Origin: Acanthornis magna | Lineage: Eukaryota; Chordata; Aves; Passeriformes; Acanthizidae | Length of the DNA: 64,000 nucleotides | Direction of reading: 5' to 3' | Assembly: GCA_036785705.1 (NCBI GenBank) | Contig: JAWUZG010000173.1 | Coordinates: forward strand, 3,891,001-3,955,000 | Shown: positions 23,514 through 35,914 of the stretch, piece after piece | Numbering within the stretch: position 1 is the stretch's first letter | How the letters are laid out: every line of letters starts with the position of its first letter | The notes under the pieces: model-generated | What the model was told of the DNA's origin: nothing | The model's database searches: none | The model's input: only the letters and a program-made list of their open reading frames with translations | Program-made: the position numbers and the translations under genes

Positions 23514-26500
23514 TCTATCCCACATTTACTTCACCAGGGGCTTAAGCTGAGTTCTCCATGTGTTTTCTTGGAGCTTGGACCAGCCCTCTGCCCAGACTGC
23601 TGAATGAGCCCACATGCATTTTTTCAGTCTTCAGTTCTGCAGCACTTTTAATCTTGCTGGTATTTAAGCTGTCAGTGTGAAAAACAGTTACAGCAATTAC
23701 AGATACCCCTGTTTGCAGGGATTTAATGGAAACTTCCAGCATAAAATTCACCAGGCAGCATCTTGCTATTGGAACAAGTTTACGTTTTAAACACCATTAA
23801 ATTTGATGGAAATCACAGCACACAACTTTACATAAACCTTTTGAGGCAAATTCCTCTCCAGGGTGGGTGGGGTTTTGTGGCTCAGTTTCTCCGTCTTTTG
23901 TCCTGCCCCTAAACACCCAATTAGTTAATCATGCCTACAATAACCTCAAAACATGTCACCATAGATTCTACTCACTCCCCCAACTCTCTTCTCCACAGAC
24001 ACTATAATAGGTCCTGTATTTTTGTAGGCAACACAAGGTCACACAGAACCCCTAAAGGTTTTTAGTCTGAATGGTTTTTGGGGACAGTTTGTTTGGTTGT
24101 CTCCCTTTGGTGAGGTTCAGAGGAAGGACAATGGGATGATCCTTCTCCTTTGTTGGTCTCAGGAGTAGCCAGTTCTGTGTCTTCCTTCACCTCACCCTCT
24201 GCAGAGCTCTGCTTACCATCATTCGCCTTCAACGAAGCAAAACCTAACAAAAAGCCAACCTAAAATTTCCCTTCCTACTGCAAATAACACAGAAAACATA
24301 GAACATACATAGAAAATCTGTGCTGGAAAGAAAATATTTGCAGTGGGCAGTGAGTTCACTCTCTGTACAAACAGGAAAGGCAGGCCAGTCCTGACATGAG
24401 ATGAGTCACATCTACTGCCTGCTGCACCCCAGGCAATATTTAACTGTTCAACCTCACAGCCCCATGTTCCAGACTCCCACTGGGGTCAGCAGAGCCACCT
24501 GGAAACAAAGTTCTTTGTTCCCTTCATCAGGATTTCATCCAGGACTGGAATAGGGAAAGGTAATTTATTCATTTGAAATCACTGTATCAAATAATTGTAT
24601 TTAAAATGCTTGCCATAATCCTCAGGGCATGAAACATGGGCCTCGGAAGAGCAGTCCTAGAGCTCTGCTGTGTTTTTAAGGGCTCATGAGGGCTTAGGGA
24701 AAGGTAATATCTGCCATGCATGGAGAAATAGCAAGCTTTCTGACATACAAGCTCTTCTCCGAACCTGAAGGAGGAGCAGCGACTGTCAGTGTTAGATTCG
24801 GGTGAAGAACAACTGTTCTGCGTTACACTTGATATGGTAAGCAGTTAAATCATCTGAGTGAAAATGCTGCTGGAATCTGTACAGCAAAAATTTGTGTTCA
24901 CAAGGAAAAAGTGATAATCTTCTACGGAGTAAAGAAGAGCCAGGTGATCCATCTCCTTTAGGAAAGGTAAGAGGTGGCAAGGGGAAGGAGGAAAACAAAG
25001 CACACCTCAAGCCAGTGTTTCTCCTGAATCCAGGGCTTCCAGTGTTCAGTGCAATTTTGAATTCCAGGTCACACATTTGTTTTTTTGACTGATTTTGTGT
25101 GGGGCTGGTTGGAAGGAGTGGGGTGCAGAGTAGCTTTCCCTTGGGATTCAGGACTGAGAGACCAGAGCTAGAATGGTGAGAAACTGAGTGAGAAATCCCC
25201 TCTCCCTGATAGCCTGGTGCTTCTGCCCCTTACTGATTTCCTTTAGAAGCCTGTGTTTCTGCAAAGCTTCCAGGAAAACACATTTTGCATGGGGGGACAT
25301 ACCTTGCATTCAAATGTTACCCAGGTGTCCTACAAGACAAACTTTTGAGTTTTGAAGGCTGCATCATGAAAGAAATTGATTGTGATGGCTGTGAAAATAT
25401 GTTTTCAAACATATCTGCTCTTCAAGGACAGCCTGGCTTCATCCAGAGTGTTGACTTTTGGGGGAAAGTTTCCAGGAGCTGGGGAATGCTCTGAAAAGGC
25501 AACAAGAAATCTAGGAAAAGACATGGAAAATCATTCTGTAAAAAAGACAGCACACAAAGCACAGTGAAGCAGAGAATGATAGGCTGTTGTTGATGCTAAG
25601 AAATGATTCCAACTCTTTGTGTGCATTATAAACACAGGCAAACACTTGGGTGAACACACGATTTTGTTACACTAGAGGATGACACCAAGTGGCTCCAAGA
25701 GTAAACACAACTGAGCCAAAACCCACCTGCAAGGACCTTTCCTGCCCAGAAAAGTGAGGTGATGAAGCACCTTGATCAAGTAAAGATGGATACAGAGAGT
25801 GCAACTTCCCAGGGGAAAAAGCCCACAGAACTGGAGTCCCCCAGCTCGCTTGAGAACGTGGAGAAGAATATTCGTGACCAGCTCCATCATTCACAATACT
25901 TTTTTTCCTGTTTATTCTTCCAGGAATTATTGGAATGACTGACTGACTCCCTCATGCTGGGATACGATCCCCCTGAGAATATACAGCAGCATACAATCAG
26001 CTGCTGCTGCAGGACATCACATTCCATCTCCTCGGGAACATCCTGCCCGACTTGTGTGACAGGGAAAGAGCCTTGGCGGGTCCTGCCCACCCTCCTGTTC
26101 ACAGCTGCACCAAAACCATGAAAGAAGATCAGTTTGAGTGGTTTTCTGTCCTGAAATACTTCGAATAGTGCAAGTCCACTATAAACCTGCTCTGTAGTGG
26201 AAAAGTGAGAGAAGCTCCATAAAGCTGAAACTTTAAAATAACTTGTTTTTATGGAAAAGCTAGAAATCCACAGGGTTTGATGTTCCATGGAGTTTTTCTA
26301 GGCTTTTTCCTTCATGATGGAAGAAATTAAAAATACATTGGTCATAATTCTGATTTCACGTTATCAGAGCCATGGCCTGCTGGAATTACTCCCGTTGACA
26401 CCAGTGCAAAAGGATATTCTGACAGATCCAAGAAAACTCAGACTTATTAAAAGCAATAAATAATTGTTATGATCCCAGAGAAGCAAAATCTACTACTCTA

Positions 26501-27200
26501 CTTGTTTTGTGTATGACTTCAGAGATTAGGGGACCCTGCTACTTAATTGCTCAGAGGGACACTAATCTTGTAAAGCTCTTTTCCTAGCAGAAGTTATCAA
26601 ATAGAAGCAGGACTCCTTAATAAAATTACAGTTATTAAATTCTCCCTTTTGCTGGGAAGTTACTTGGTCCAGAAACACTTGCCAAAAACACTCTTAGAAG
26701 AAAAAATCAGGCTGCAGCATCAAGATCTGGAAAATTTAGATAAGTTAGAACTCAGGATTTATTTCACAGTCTGTTCTGTATGCGTATGTGATTTGGTCAT
26801 ATATAGTTTTTCTTTCCCACAAATTAAATTTTCACACCAAGAAACAGTTGAGAAAGGGAAAATTACCAAAGGGGCATGTTCAAACCAAATGGAGGTGTCA
26901 AAAATATGGTTCCCAAAATCTCTTTTGCACATGTGGTATTTTTCAGACCCAACATACACTATTTCTGATACTGCAGTTACTTGCCAGTGGCATTTCAGCC
27001 ACTCTTGGAGAAATTCTGAGTAATTGCACGTTTCCAGTAAAACAGTGGTAAGAATGTTTTTTGTCTGTTTTAAAACAGAAATATTCATAAATAGTTCTCC
27101 CTGAGTTTGTGGTGAGACTTGGCTTAGAACCCTTGAGGCTGAATGAATTTTAGGCAAGTCATTGGTACCTTGAAATATGGTGCTGGAATATGAAGCACCT
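23514..27200. other. Unique sequence, no gene recognised
   Basis: This is a long stretch without recognised repeats. Several open frames of 120-160 codons occur (minus 25887-26288, minus 26759-27244, plus 26649-27023). They overlap one another on opposite strands and show no family features, so none is called. Confidence 0.45.
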
Positions 27201-27275
27201 ATCACAGAATCACAGAGGTTGGAAAAGACCTCCGATATCATCAAGTCCAGCCTTCAACATATCAGCCACCCCCAG
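27201..27275 (-). mobile_element. CR1 LINE 3' end, short
   Basis: The plus strand reads 'atcacagaatcacagaggttg', 'gaaaagacctccgatatcatc', 'aagtccagcc': the reverse complement of a CR1 3' end of the 'ggtcttttccaacc' type. Only about 75 bp remain. Confidence 0.85.
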
Positions 27276-27635
27276 GATATTCTGTTGGCAGATATCTGAG
27301 GAGCAACAGGACCAGAACTTATGATACACTCCCAAAATGCTCTCCCTCTGCTTTCACTGAAAGGCAGTGAAGGTGGCTTTAACTGCTGGAGAGATTAATG
27401 CAGGGGAGGTGGTGGAGTGAGATGAGATCTCCTGCATGATCCAAGGGCATCCCGATTCCCAGATAGACCCTCACGGCCACTGCATTCCACAGTGTGCAGG
27501 GAGACCTATTCTATCACTCGCTCTGTGGGGTAGCACTGACACACTCACACACCCCAGAGTTTATAATAAGCTCAATTCATTTACCAGAGATACAGAACTC
27601 AGAAGGCTCAGTCGTCCAGGCATGTTCCAAAGGCA

Positions 27636-27641
27636 TTTATT
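27636..27641 (-). promoter_or_regulatory. Polyadenylation signal of solo LTR copy 1
   Basis: Minus-strand AATAAA lies about 55 bp downstream of the TATA-like box. In copy 2 the matching site reads AATAAG, so the signal is kept only in copy 1. Confidence 0.55.
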
Positions 27642-27692
27642 TCTCGAAGAGACCCAAGGACAAAAGAGGTTGAGCCACTCTGCGTGACCATG

Positions 27693-27699
27693 GATATAG
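27693..27699 (-). promoter_or_regulatory. TATA-like box of solo LTR copy 1
   Basis: TATATCC on the minus strand lies just downstream of the last CCAAT box. It is identical in copy 2 (36209-36215), which supports a core-promoter role. Confidence 0.45.
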
Positions 27700-27709
27700 G
27701 GGTGAAGGG

Positions 27710-27843
27710 CCAATAGGGTTAGGGAGGAGGCAGGGAATTACAATGACAACCAATGGGAAGAAGGGAGGGGGTGGAGTGTGGGATACAATGAGAACCAATG
27801 AGGGGAAGGGAAGGGCAGAGTCAGGGATACAACAACAACCAAT
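27710..27843 (-). promoter_or_regulatory. U3 tandem repeat with four CCAAT boxes
   Basis: CCAAT lies on the plus strand at 27710, 27750, 27795 and 27839, giving intervals of 40, 45 and 44 bp. The last three sit in imperfect tandem units that each begin 'gatacaa' or a close variant and carry a purine-rich tail. Reverse-oriented CCAAT boxes are NF-Y type sites. The same positions and spacing occur in copy 2, so the array pre-dates both insertions. Confidence 0.6.
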
Positions 27844-27992
27844 CAACATAGGAGGATTAACATAACCTTAGGGAGGGATCATTTAGCCAACACTCAGAGG
27901 ATATTTCACACCTAAGAGGTGTCCCACCCGTTTGCTGCTGCTGCTGTGGGAAGCTCTCAGTTTCTCCGAGATCGTTTCAGCCACCGCAACAA

Positions 27993-29537
27993 GAGACCAT
28001 CTGTGCTGATAATAACAGCCACAGAAATTAAGGAAGGAAGCTTCTTGATCAGGCTGTGGGTCGTGTTCTGCTGGGAACTTCCCCTGAGCCTGTTTGCGTA
28101 GTTCCCAGGGCTGGTGCTGTTGGTGCCACCTCATTACAGGGGACACACCAAAGGGACCTGCCCAGGTCCTGTTCAGTTCAGCACAGCCTTGGATCCATCT
28201 CTCAAACCTCGACCAAAACAAACATCCGACTGCTGGATGGAATGGGATTTGCTGTGGAAAACGCGGCTCCTGTAGGCCCCTCATTATTAATAATTATAGC
28301 ATAATAGAAAGCACACAGCTAATTGCTGATCCCCTGCTATAACCTGATAGATTAATAGAAGCAGTTCTGTCTTCTCAGGAGAGTAGGCTCACTTTCGCAT
28401 TACAAAAATAATTAAAGTGTAATCAAGTGCTGAGAAGTCACCCAGGAGGTCTGTGCATAATAGCCGATGCACACATTTTGTCTTTTGTGCCCAAAACTGC
28501 TCACAAAGCACCAAATCTGTCCTGCCATCAGGTCCTGATTCCTCCCTTGCACAGGAGAAAGGGAAGAGTGACTTCCACAGGAGAGCTTTGCACTTTTCAC
28601 ACATTTCACATGGAAAACATTCACAGGAAGCTGCACTTCCCCTCAGCATATTTTTCCTCTCCTGGGTCACTTCAGCACTAAATTCTGTTTTGGTGCAGGT
28701 GTTGAAGATGCCTTCCCAGCACCTCAAATAAACTCTAAAATTGCTGCAGCTCCAAAAAAAGCAGCACAAACCCCAAGCTCTATACTAACCGACCAATAAA
28801 TCTTCTTGTGCCCTTTTTCTCCCCCCATTCTAATTACTCTTTAAATCTCATAATTTTAAGAGGGTAAATCAGTGAAAATTTCCACTCACACATGCTTACT
28901 TCTCTCTCTATAACCAATTTGCAGCTTCTTTGCACTCCAGGGTGAGAATCTACTGCAATTCTCATTGTTTTTCTTTCCTGTGCCTGTGCTTGGAGGCAAA
29001 ACTCCCCTGCAATGACCACACTTTTATTCACAGCATTTCAGCTGGAGATCTTCATCTCCTTAAGCAAGAGGTGAAAGCCACTAATTCACATATTGGTCTT
29101 CTTTTTAAAAAAAAAAAAAGAAAAAAAAAGGAAGCAGAATGCATATCTAAAAGTTAATTATGGTCACTACAACTAGGAAGAGAAGACAATTTTCACCCCC
29201 CACACTCTGGATGTTCTGCTTGGCTTTCTGGACAGAGAGGAAAATATTACAAAAATATTAACTCACCTAAAGACCAAAGTACACAGGTCGAATTTCACAG
29301 ATGTTAAAGGGAAAGAAAAGGATTAATTTCTTTATCTTATCAACTTTTGGTATTCTACAGACCACTGCATGTGTCTTCCATATTTTATCCTGATCCCACA
29401 CCTCAGTTAAAAGTAGGCATTTCAGTCATTGAGAGTCTAAACTATTGTCTTTCACAGATGAAAAAAGAAAAACAAAGATAGCACTAGTGCCAAAGGCCCT
29501 TCAGTTACCATAACAGGATCTGTTCAGTATGAGAGTC
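27993..29537. other. Unique sequence, no gene recognised
   Basis: The sequence following the LTR has no retroviral frames. Overlapping open frames of about 90-133 codons occur on both strands between 27883 and 28769. An A-rich run lies at 29107-29130. No support for a gene was found. Confidence 0.45.
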
Positions 29538-29757
29538 ACAAAAAAAACCAAACCAAACCAAACCAAACCAAACCAAACCAAACCAAATCCAAAAAAACCC
29601 CAAAAAACCCCCACCAAAAACAAACAAAGAAACAAAGAAACAAACAAACAAAAAAAACCCCCAAAAACACAAAAAAACCCCAAAACAAAACAAAAACCCA
29701 CCAAAACCCAAAAAGCCCCAAACCAACAAAAAAACCAACCAACCAACCAACCAAAAA
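29538..29757. repeat. A/C-only low-complexity tract starting with (CCAAA)n
   Basis: About 220 bp in which the plus strand is almost entirely A and C. It starts with roughly eight CCAAA pentamers, passes through AAACCCC-like blocks and CAAAG units, and ends in five AACC units. It gives long but meaningless Lys/Pro/Thr/Asn (plus) and Phe/Gly/Trp/Leu (minus) frames. The minus strand has several GGGG/GGGGG runs with long spacers. Confidence 0.93.
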
Positions 29758-30151
29758 TTGAAAGACTCCTCATACGTCCCTCAATATCTGAACCAAAATT
29801 GTGATTCCCAGGAACAAAGTCTAGAGACATCATCTTTCAAGACCTGAACCCAGCAGGCATTTGGTTCTGGGTGTGTGGACAAAAAACAATCCAGGACTCT
29901 GGAGAAAGAGGCTTCACTCTTCCATTCTTCAGTACTATTTCAATTTAGCCAATGCCCTTGGTCACCGGCTATGCTGAGGTGTACTTCATATTCTGAATCA
30001 TCTTCCATAATTGGTGTTGAGACTCCTGGTTGCATCTCACTTCTTTGGCTTTATGACTTTAAGATCGTTTATCTTTGAGATCTTTTAAAAGTATTGTTAT
30101 ATTGAAAGCTATTGAAATTGCGTTTTGCAATGCAAGGCATTCAGTATTTCC
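29758..30151. other. Unique sequence, nothing recognised
   Basis: About 390 bp of ordinary AT-rich sequence between the A/C tract and a CR1. No feature is supported. Confidence 0.5.
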
Positions 30152-30652
30152 CAGAATTACAGAATGGATCAGGTTGGAAGGGACCACAGTGGGATCACAT
30201 CTGATCCCACTTCCCTGCTCCAGCAGGGCCATCCCAGAGCTCAGGGCAAAGGATTATGACCAGATGGGTCTGGAATATCCCCAGTGAGGGACACGCCACA
30301 GCCTCCCTGGACAATCTGTTCAGGGCTCAGTCACTGCACAGGACAGAAGTTCTTCCTCCTGTCCAGGTGGAACTCCCTGGGCTCAGTCCCTGCCGTTCCT
30401 CTGTGCCATTGCTGGGCCCCTGGAGCAGAGCCTGGCCCTGCTCTGACCCTCCCTGCACACAGGGACACCCAGGGGTGGGGTCCCCTCTCAGCTGTGTCCT
30501 CTCGAGGCTGAGCAGCCCCAGCTCCCTCAGCCTTTCCTCACCAGGGAGATGCTCCAGGCCCTTCATCATCTCTGTAGCCCTCTGGCCCCAGCCCAGGAGC
30601 TCCGTGTCCCTCTTGTCCTGAGGAGCCCAGAGCAGGACACAGCACTGCAGAT
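30152..30652 (-). mobile_element. CR1 LINE 3' fragment, diverged subfamily
   Basis: The plus strand starts 'cagaattacagaatggatc' and contains 'aggttggaagggaccac', the 'tctcgaggctgagcagccccagctccctcagcc'-type block and 'aggagctccgtgtccctctt'. The middle ('ggggtcccctctcagctgtg') differs from the other copies here, so it is a different CR1 subfamily. Frames on both strands reflect GC-richness, not coding. Confidence 0.92.
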
Positions 30653-33600
30653 AAACATTTTCCAAGGTAACACATAGTCCTCACAGGAGCAGGAAACTTT
30701 TCCCACTGTAACTTGTCCCAAGGAAGTATTTTTAATGAACATGACCATGGGTCAGGAGAAAGGGGTTGAAGAGTGGCCTCTGGTATAAGAGTCCCATTTT
30801 GATGCCATTAGGAATTTCTTGTCAGAGCTCTGAACAGGATATTGATTCTGATTTGATCAACAGCCAAATACTGTTTTCCAGTCCTACAAATGGGAATTAA
30901 TACACCCAGGGGAACTCCTCCTGAAGTCTGCATGAAAAATGCAACTCCCATGTTCCCAGGTTTTCAGTGGGGTCTAGAGAGTGGGTATGGAGGACAAAGG
31001 AAGAAGCAATGCACCTGAATACTTAAAAAAAAAAAAAAAATTCTGCCTACTTGTCTTCAGTTTCACAAACATTATATCCAATTTTCACCTCCCACTCTTC
31101 TGGAGCAGAATGGTAGTGCCACACTTCTGTGAAACTAATAGGACAAGAATTGTGTACAATGTGGGGATTTTTCTGTAATCTTTTTCGACACAAATAACAT
31201 GCTGACTTTCACATCCATTTTTTTTTTTAATTACTGTTTGGTTGGTGATTATTTACATGAGATAAAGAATGTTTGAAGGCTTCTACATTAATTAAGTTTC
31301 ATCTTTTTAGACTGTTCTTTACATGTAAAGGTAATTGCTTTTAGTTGTTATAAATCTTGTGTAAAATTCCTCAAGCAATAAACACAAGCTGTATCTCAGT
31401 AATTGTCTATTGACTACACTTTCCAGTATGAATTAATTTTCAATTACAAACTTCCTTTCTTACAGTATCAGTTTGAAAGTCTGCATTTTGAACACGTAGA
31501 TATTCTCATCTTGTGCAAATTTGTCTCACATTATACTGGAAGAAGAAGAGAGATATTCATTGAGCAACCATCAGTCTGAATATCAATGCAGCATGACAAT
31601 AACAGTGTATGTCAAAACTCAGGTTTCCTCTGCAAATTCCCAGGCAGCAACAAAGACTCATTTCCAACCCTAATTATTTTTATTGCAGTTACATTGTGCT
31701 CTTCTCTGCTGCATCTTTAAAAGTTAACGGCTTGATTAGGAAGGGGATCTAAACTCAATCAAACCTTCACAGTGACCACAAATGAAATCCAACCCTACTT
31801 AATCAGGAGTATTTTAGAGGGGGAGTGTGGAAGTAAGAGGGGTAGGATAAGCTGAACTATCACATCTCTTTCTGAACAGGACTACAGCAAGACTTTCCCA
31901 AGTGTTCCTCTGGAGGTGGGTGCCCCAAGTTTGCTGATGCTTTCAGAAACATCCCATCATACCTACTTGCAATTTTAGTTGTGGGATACTTTTCATGTAA
32001 AAGCAGCTAAACCCCATCGTCAAAATCCACATGACTCACCCAGCATCACAAAGTTTGGTGAGTAGCTCCACAGGGGGCATGAGTCCTGATGAGGGAGATG
32101 CCAAATATCCTCCCACATCATGTCTGGGGGACAGATGCCAGCCTGGGGCCTGAAAACAGCCAGCTGACCTGCTGGAGAGAGCTCTGAAGACCTCTGGGGG
32201 AAACAAAAGAGATGCTGATTCAAATGGACAAAATGCCATAATGGACTTCTGCTGCCAGGAGCAGAGATCTCCATCCTTCTTTCTTGTCCATTCATCACAT
32301 CCATGAGGTCCCACCCTCCCTCGAGCTGATTCTGGACCTTGGCTGTACCAATTTTATTAAATAAAATAGCAGAAAACTCTTTCCTGGCCAGACACATGGT
32401 CCTAAGAATGCCAAAGGCAGCCCAAACAAATAACAGGAGGATACACCCAGGAGGGGAAGCTGGAAAGAGCTCCTACCCCAGTGCCACACTGATGTGAGCA
32501 GCCTTTGAATCCTTTCCCTCGAAGACTGAGGCATCCTGAGTTTACAGAGGTCTTGTAACACTCAGAGAGAGATAATCCCATGTGTTTTCCCACTTGGTGG
32601 GAAAGCCATAGGCTTTCCAATGGGATCCTGGGTGCCCCAGATTTCCTGTGTCCTACCTGCAGGAGTGTTTTGGGTGCCCCATGGCATCTAAACCAGCCTT
32701 GCACATGTCTGTTTAGGTACCTGAATCTCTCCACCAGCAGCCTCAAGTGATGCCACTAAATTTCAGTAATATTAGTGACTTTAAAGGGCTGTGTTCCATC
32801 CAAGGAAAGGGGATATATTAACTCTTAATTATTGCAGAAACTGTGAAAGAGCAAAAGTGTCTTCACAAGCAGTTCCAAGCATGAGCATATTGAATGCTTT
32901 TTTAAGGTATAAAGCAGGAACTAATAAATAAGAGATTTCAAGCTACATGTTCAGCACATCTGCATTTCAAATTTCTGAGTTTCTGTTTAGGAATGTTAAT
33001 AAGTTTAACAGGCTCAGTGATACCATATTTCTGATAGGAAGAAAAAAGTATGTGATATATACAGATATATTTGTAGATTTTCACACACTTGGGCATTTAT
33101 TTAAAAATAGACACTTTTCTATTCTCTGGTATTTGATGTAACTGGAAGGGGGAAAAAAAAAAAGAAAAAAAAAAAACCAAAAAAAACAAAAGAAAAGAAA
33201 GAAAGGGAGAACGAAAAAGATCAATACTCCCTGTGCAGGAATCCTGGGAACAGGACAGAAAAGAACATGATGGCACAGGCACATAAAGTGAGGCTTGACC
33301 ATGTCACTTGACCACTGCAACATGAAAAGCTCCATTAGCGAGATTTGTGCTTTTTCTTCTCTTTTTCCTGTGTAGGATTTGTTCTCTGTCTGTGAAATAA
33401 AGACTTCAGCAAACAGTGCCACCAGATGGGCCCTTGGTGGAACTGTATTCACTCAGTAATATCCTAACAGGGAAAGGAAGAAAAAGAAAACCCCAAACTT
33501 CAGCATTTCTATTAATTTCGCCCTATCTTTTCATCTCTGCTCTGCAATTCTCTCTCTCTCTAGCAAGAAACTGAAAGTTTTATATTGTCTTACATAATAA

Positions 33601-35914
33601 GGTGAAAAGACCTTGGTTTTACTTTTCAGCGCAATAACTTAGTGCTTGCAAATTTCTCAGTTGAGGTTAATTGTCTCTTCAGAACGTGTGACCCACATTG
33701 CAGGCAGGCAGAATAAAACAGTTCTGTATACTTCTAATGGATTTATTCAAAAGGATGAGCAAGCAAATGTTCACTTAAGAGCACCTATTAGTGAGCTAAT
33801 ATACTGCATTTTGACTGGGAAAATTAAAGACTGAACAACGCAATGGTCAAATTGAGGTCACAATTAAAATTAAATCAGTAAATCACTAGACTCAGAATGA
33901 TCAAGTCACTGCATGAATACAATACATAATGAAATTAAATTGTGGGCTTGATAGCAGATTAAATTACTAATCTTTGACTTCTTTGGAATTTAACAGAGGT
34001 GTTTTCCTTCCAGGAAGGCCCCACTGGTGTTATACCAAGAATGTTGGCCCAACAGATAAAGGAAGTAAATATCATCATATATGGATCTGCTAGTCTCTTG
34101 GTGGATTTCCCTGGGAGAAATCTAAGAGGCAATAATGGAGGCTTAGATTAGAAAAAGAAACAGCTCTTGTTGTTTGATTTTAACCGTCCCTCCTCAATTC
34201 TCACTGCTATTAACACTTTGCTGCAGTTGTTGTTAATTACCACCCTCTGTTTTAGCAGTGTAACACAGAATCTCCCTTAGGAATCCACCAGAACTGATAA
34301 TTTAGACACAGGTTGGTGGAGATTTTGGATAACAGTCCTCCTCTAACACAGAAGAATCCACTCAATAAACCACAAAAAGTTTCTGTTTATTTAGAGATTT
34401 TTTGAGGTGTCATCAATACTACCCTCATCATGGTATTTTAAACACCAAGTGAGTACATCCCTCCTTTAAATGAATCAAAAAATAAGGAATCTGGTTTCAG
34501 TCATTTGCAATATGAAAGAACACAAGAATCATGCTGCTTCTGCAAAACACTAGATTTCATAACAGCTATTTTTGCTTGTTTTGCCCTTGGAGTCAACAGG
34601 TACACAAACTCAAGTGCTCTGAATATTCAACATGGTCCAGGACTTCAGTCAATATGTGTTAATTTTAAAGGGTTTGTGCCATGGAAGAAAAGTCATTAAT
34701 CGATTTGTCCATTTCTGTTTGCCAATGTAGCTGTAGCAGAGATAATGCTCTTGAAGAAATGAAAGGCGTTTGATAGAAAGCTTTGGTGACAATATTTCAG
34801 CCAACAAAGCAGATGTGAAATCTTGGAAATTAAGTAAATAAATATACACTACTGAGACCTATGCACTATTTTCCTTAAAAAAAAAAATCAGGAGCAGAAA
34901 TAAATGACTAATTCTGATGGCTTTTGATCTCAAAAAACTTACAAATGTTTTTATATTTTTACCAGCATGTGCTCTATATATGATTTGCGGTATATGTATA
35001 ATCTATATATGATTTGATACAACATTTGTGGTGTTTTCTCTTCCTTCCCAGTTTAATGGGTTCTCTACAATATTAATGAAAAAAAAGACAGGGTGTTCCA
35101 AACTCAGCACTACTGACCTCATTCTTCCTCTGAGGGCACCTGTCTCCACAGACTAAAGGAGGATGACTACAGTCTAACTTGGCTTTCCCCATTATTAACC
35201 CAAAATTATCACTTAAAAGAACACTGGCAAACTGAATCAAATCTGAGAGGTTTGATCCTTCAAACATCATCTTCATTCTCTTAGAAACTATGCCATTCTT
35301 TCCATCTTTCATTACTGCAGAGCTGTGGTCCTAACTTCCACAAACTCTTTACCAGGTCATCTTCTCTCTTTAACCAGTGACAAAGCTTTCACAAAGAATT
35401 AAATTATTGAAGAATAAAAGAATGCCAAACTGCCATTCTACCACCTGACTGCAGAGATTTACCCTATTTTTAAGAGAAACTATGAACATCTTTTGGCAAA
35501 ACCACTTATAAGTATTTTAAATGTTATTTTTCCCAGTTATTGATCCCATTAGTTATCTACTTCATCTGTTCTAATAGGTATTTCCTCTTAAGACACTTCC
35601 AGGAAATAAAGCAAATGTAATACATTTTTATAAAAATAAAATAATAAAAATAACTAGTGCCTCAACACCACAGGATTAGTGCTCAGATATTATTTGAACA
35701 GTTAAGCCACAGGCTCAGGAGCCAATTGTCAAAGAGAGGAAACACACACATTTCTTTTCCTCATGGTATCACCGAATGGAGCAGATGACTGTGGTCTAGA
35801 AATGGGAGCACTGACAATGCCACATTATGGAGCATGGCTTTGGTGCTTTGTTCTGTCTCCAGCAGCAACATGTCCCTTTGCTATACCCATGTAAGAAAAG
35901 AAACCAAGGTGATC
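30653..35914. other. Long unique AT-rich stretch, possible conserved non-coding DNA
   Basis: More than 5 kb without recognised CR1 or LTR. A runs occur at 31024-31040 and a purine/A-rich tract at 33150-33210. The interval 33630-33990 is AT-rich, simple-repeat-free and full of TAAT/ATTA words, a look shared by vertebrate conserved non-coding elements. The 32020-32746 region has several overlapping minus frames of 88-125 codons without domain similarity. No gene is called. Confidence 0.45.

Larger units (their letters stand above)
27396..27992 (-). mobile_element. Solo LTR copy 1 (ERV), with 5-bp target-site duplication
   Basis: 597 bp, same family as 35915-36505. The flanks are GAGAT (27391-27395) and GAGAC (27993-27997), a 5-bp target duplication with one mismatch. 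In minus sense it starts TTGTTGC and ends GCATTA. The order in minus sense is a U3 with four regularly spaced ATTGG/CCAAT boxes, a TATA-like TATATCC (27699-27693), AATAAA (27641-27636), then about 240 bp of R-U5. No internal viral sequence flanks it, so it is a solo LTR left by LTR-LTR recombination. A 5-bp duplication fits class III/ERVL-type or some other ERVs; the family name is not known to me. Confidence 0.8.

Noticed and set aside
26759..27244. 161-codon minus-strand open frame
   Set aside because: It overlaps plus-strand open frames and its tail enters a CR1 fragment. No domain recognised.
27396..27992. DNA transposon with short terminal inverted repeats
   Set aside because: The termini are weakly inverted-repeat-like, but the TATA-like box, AATAAA and U3 CCAAT array in order fit an LTR better.
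29501..29833. 110-codon minus frame rich in Phe, Gly, Trp and Leu
   Set aside because: A translation of the A/C low-complexity tract; no real protein.
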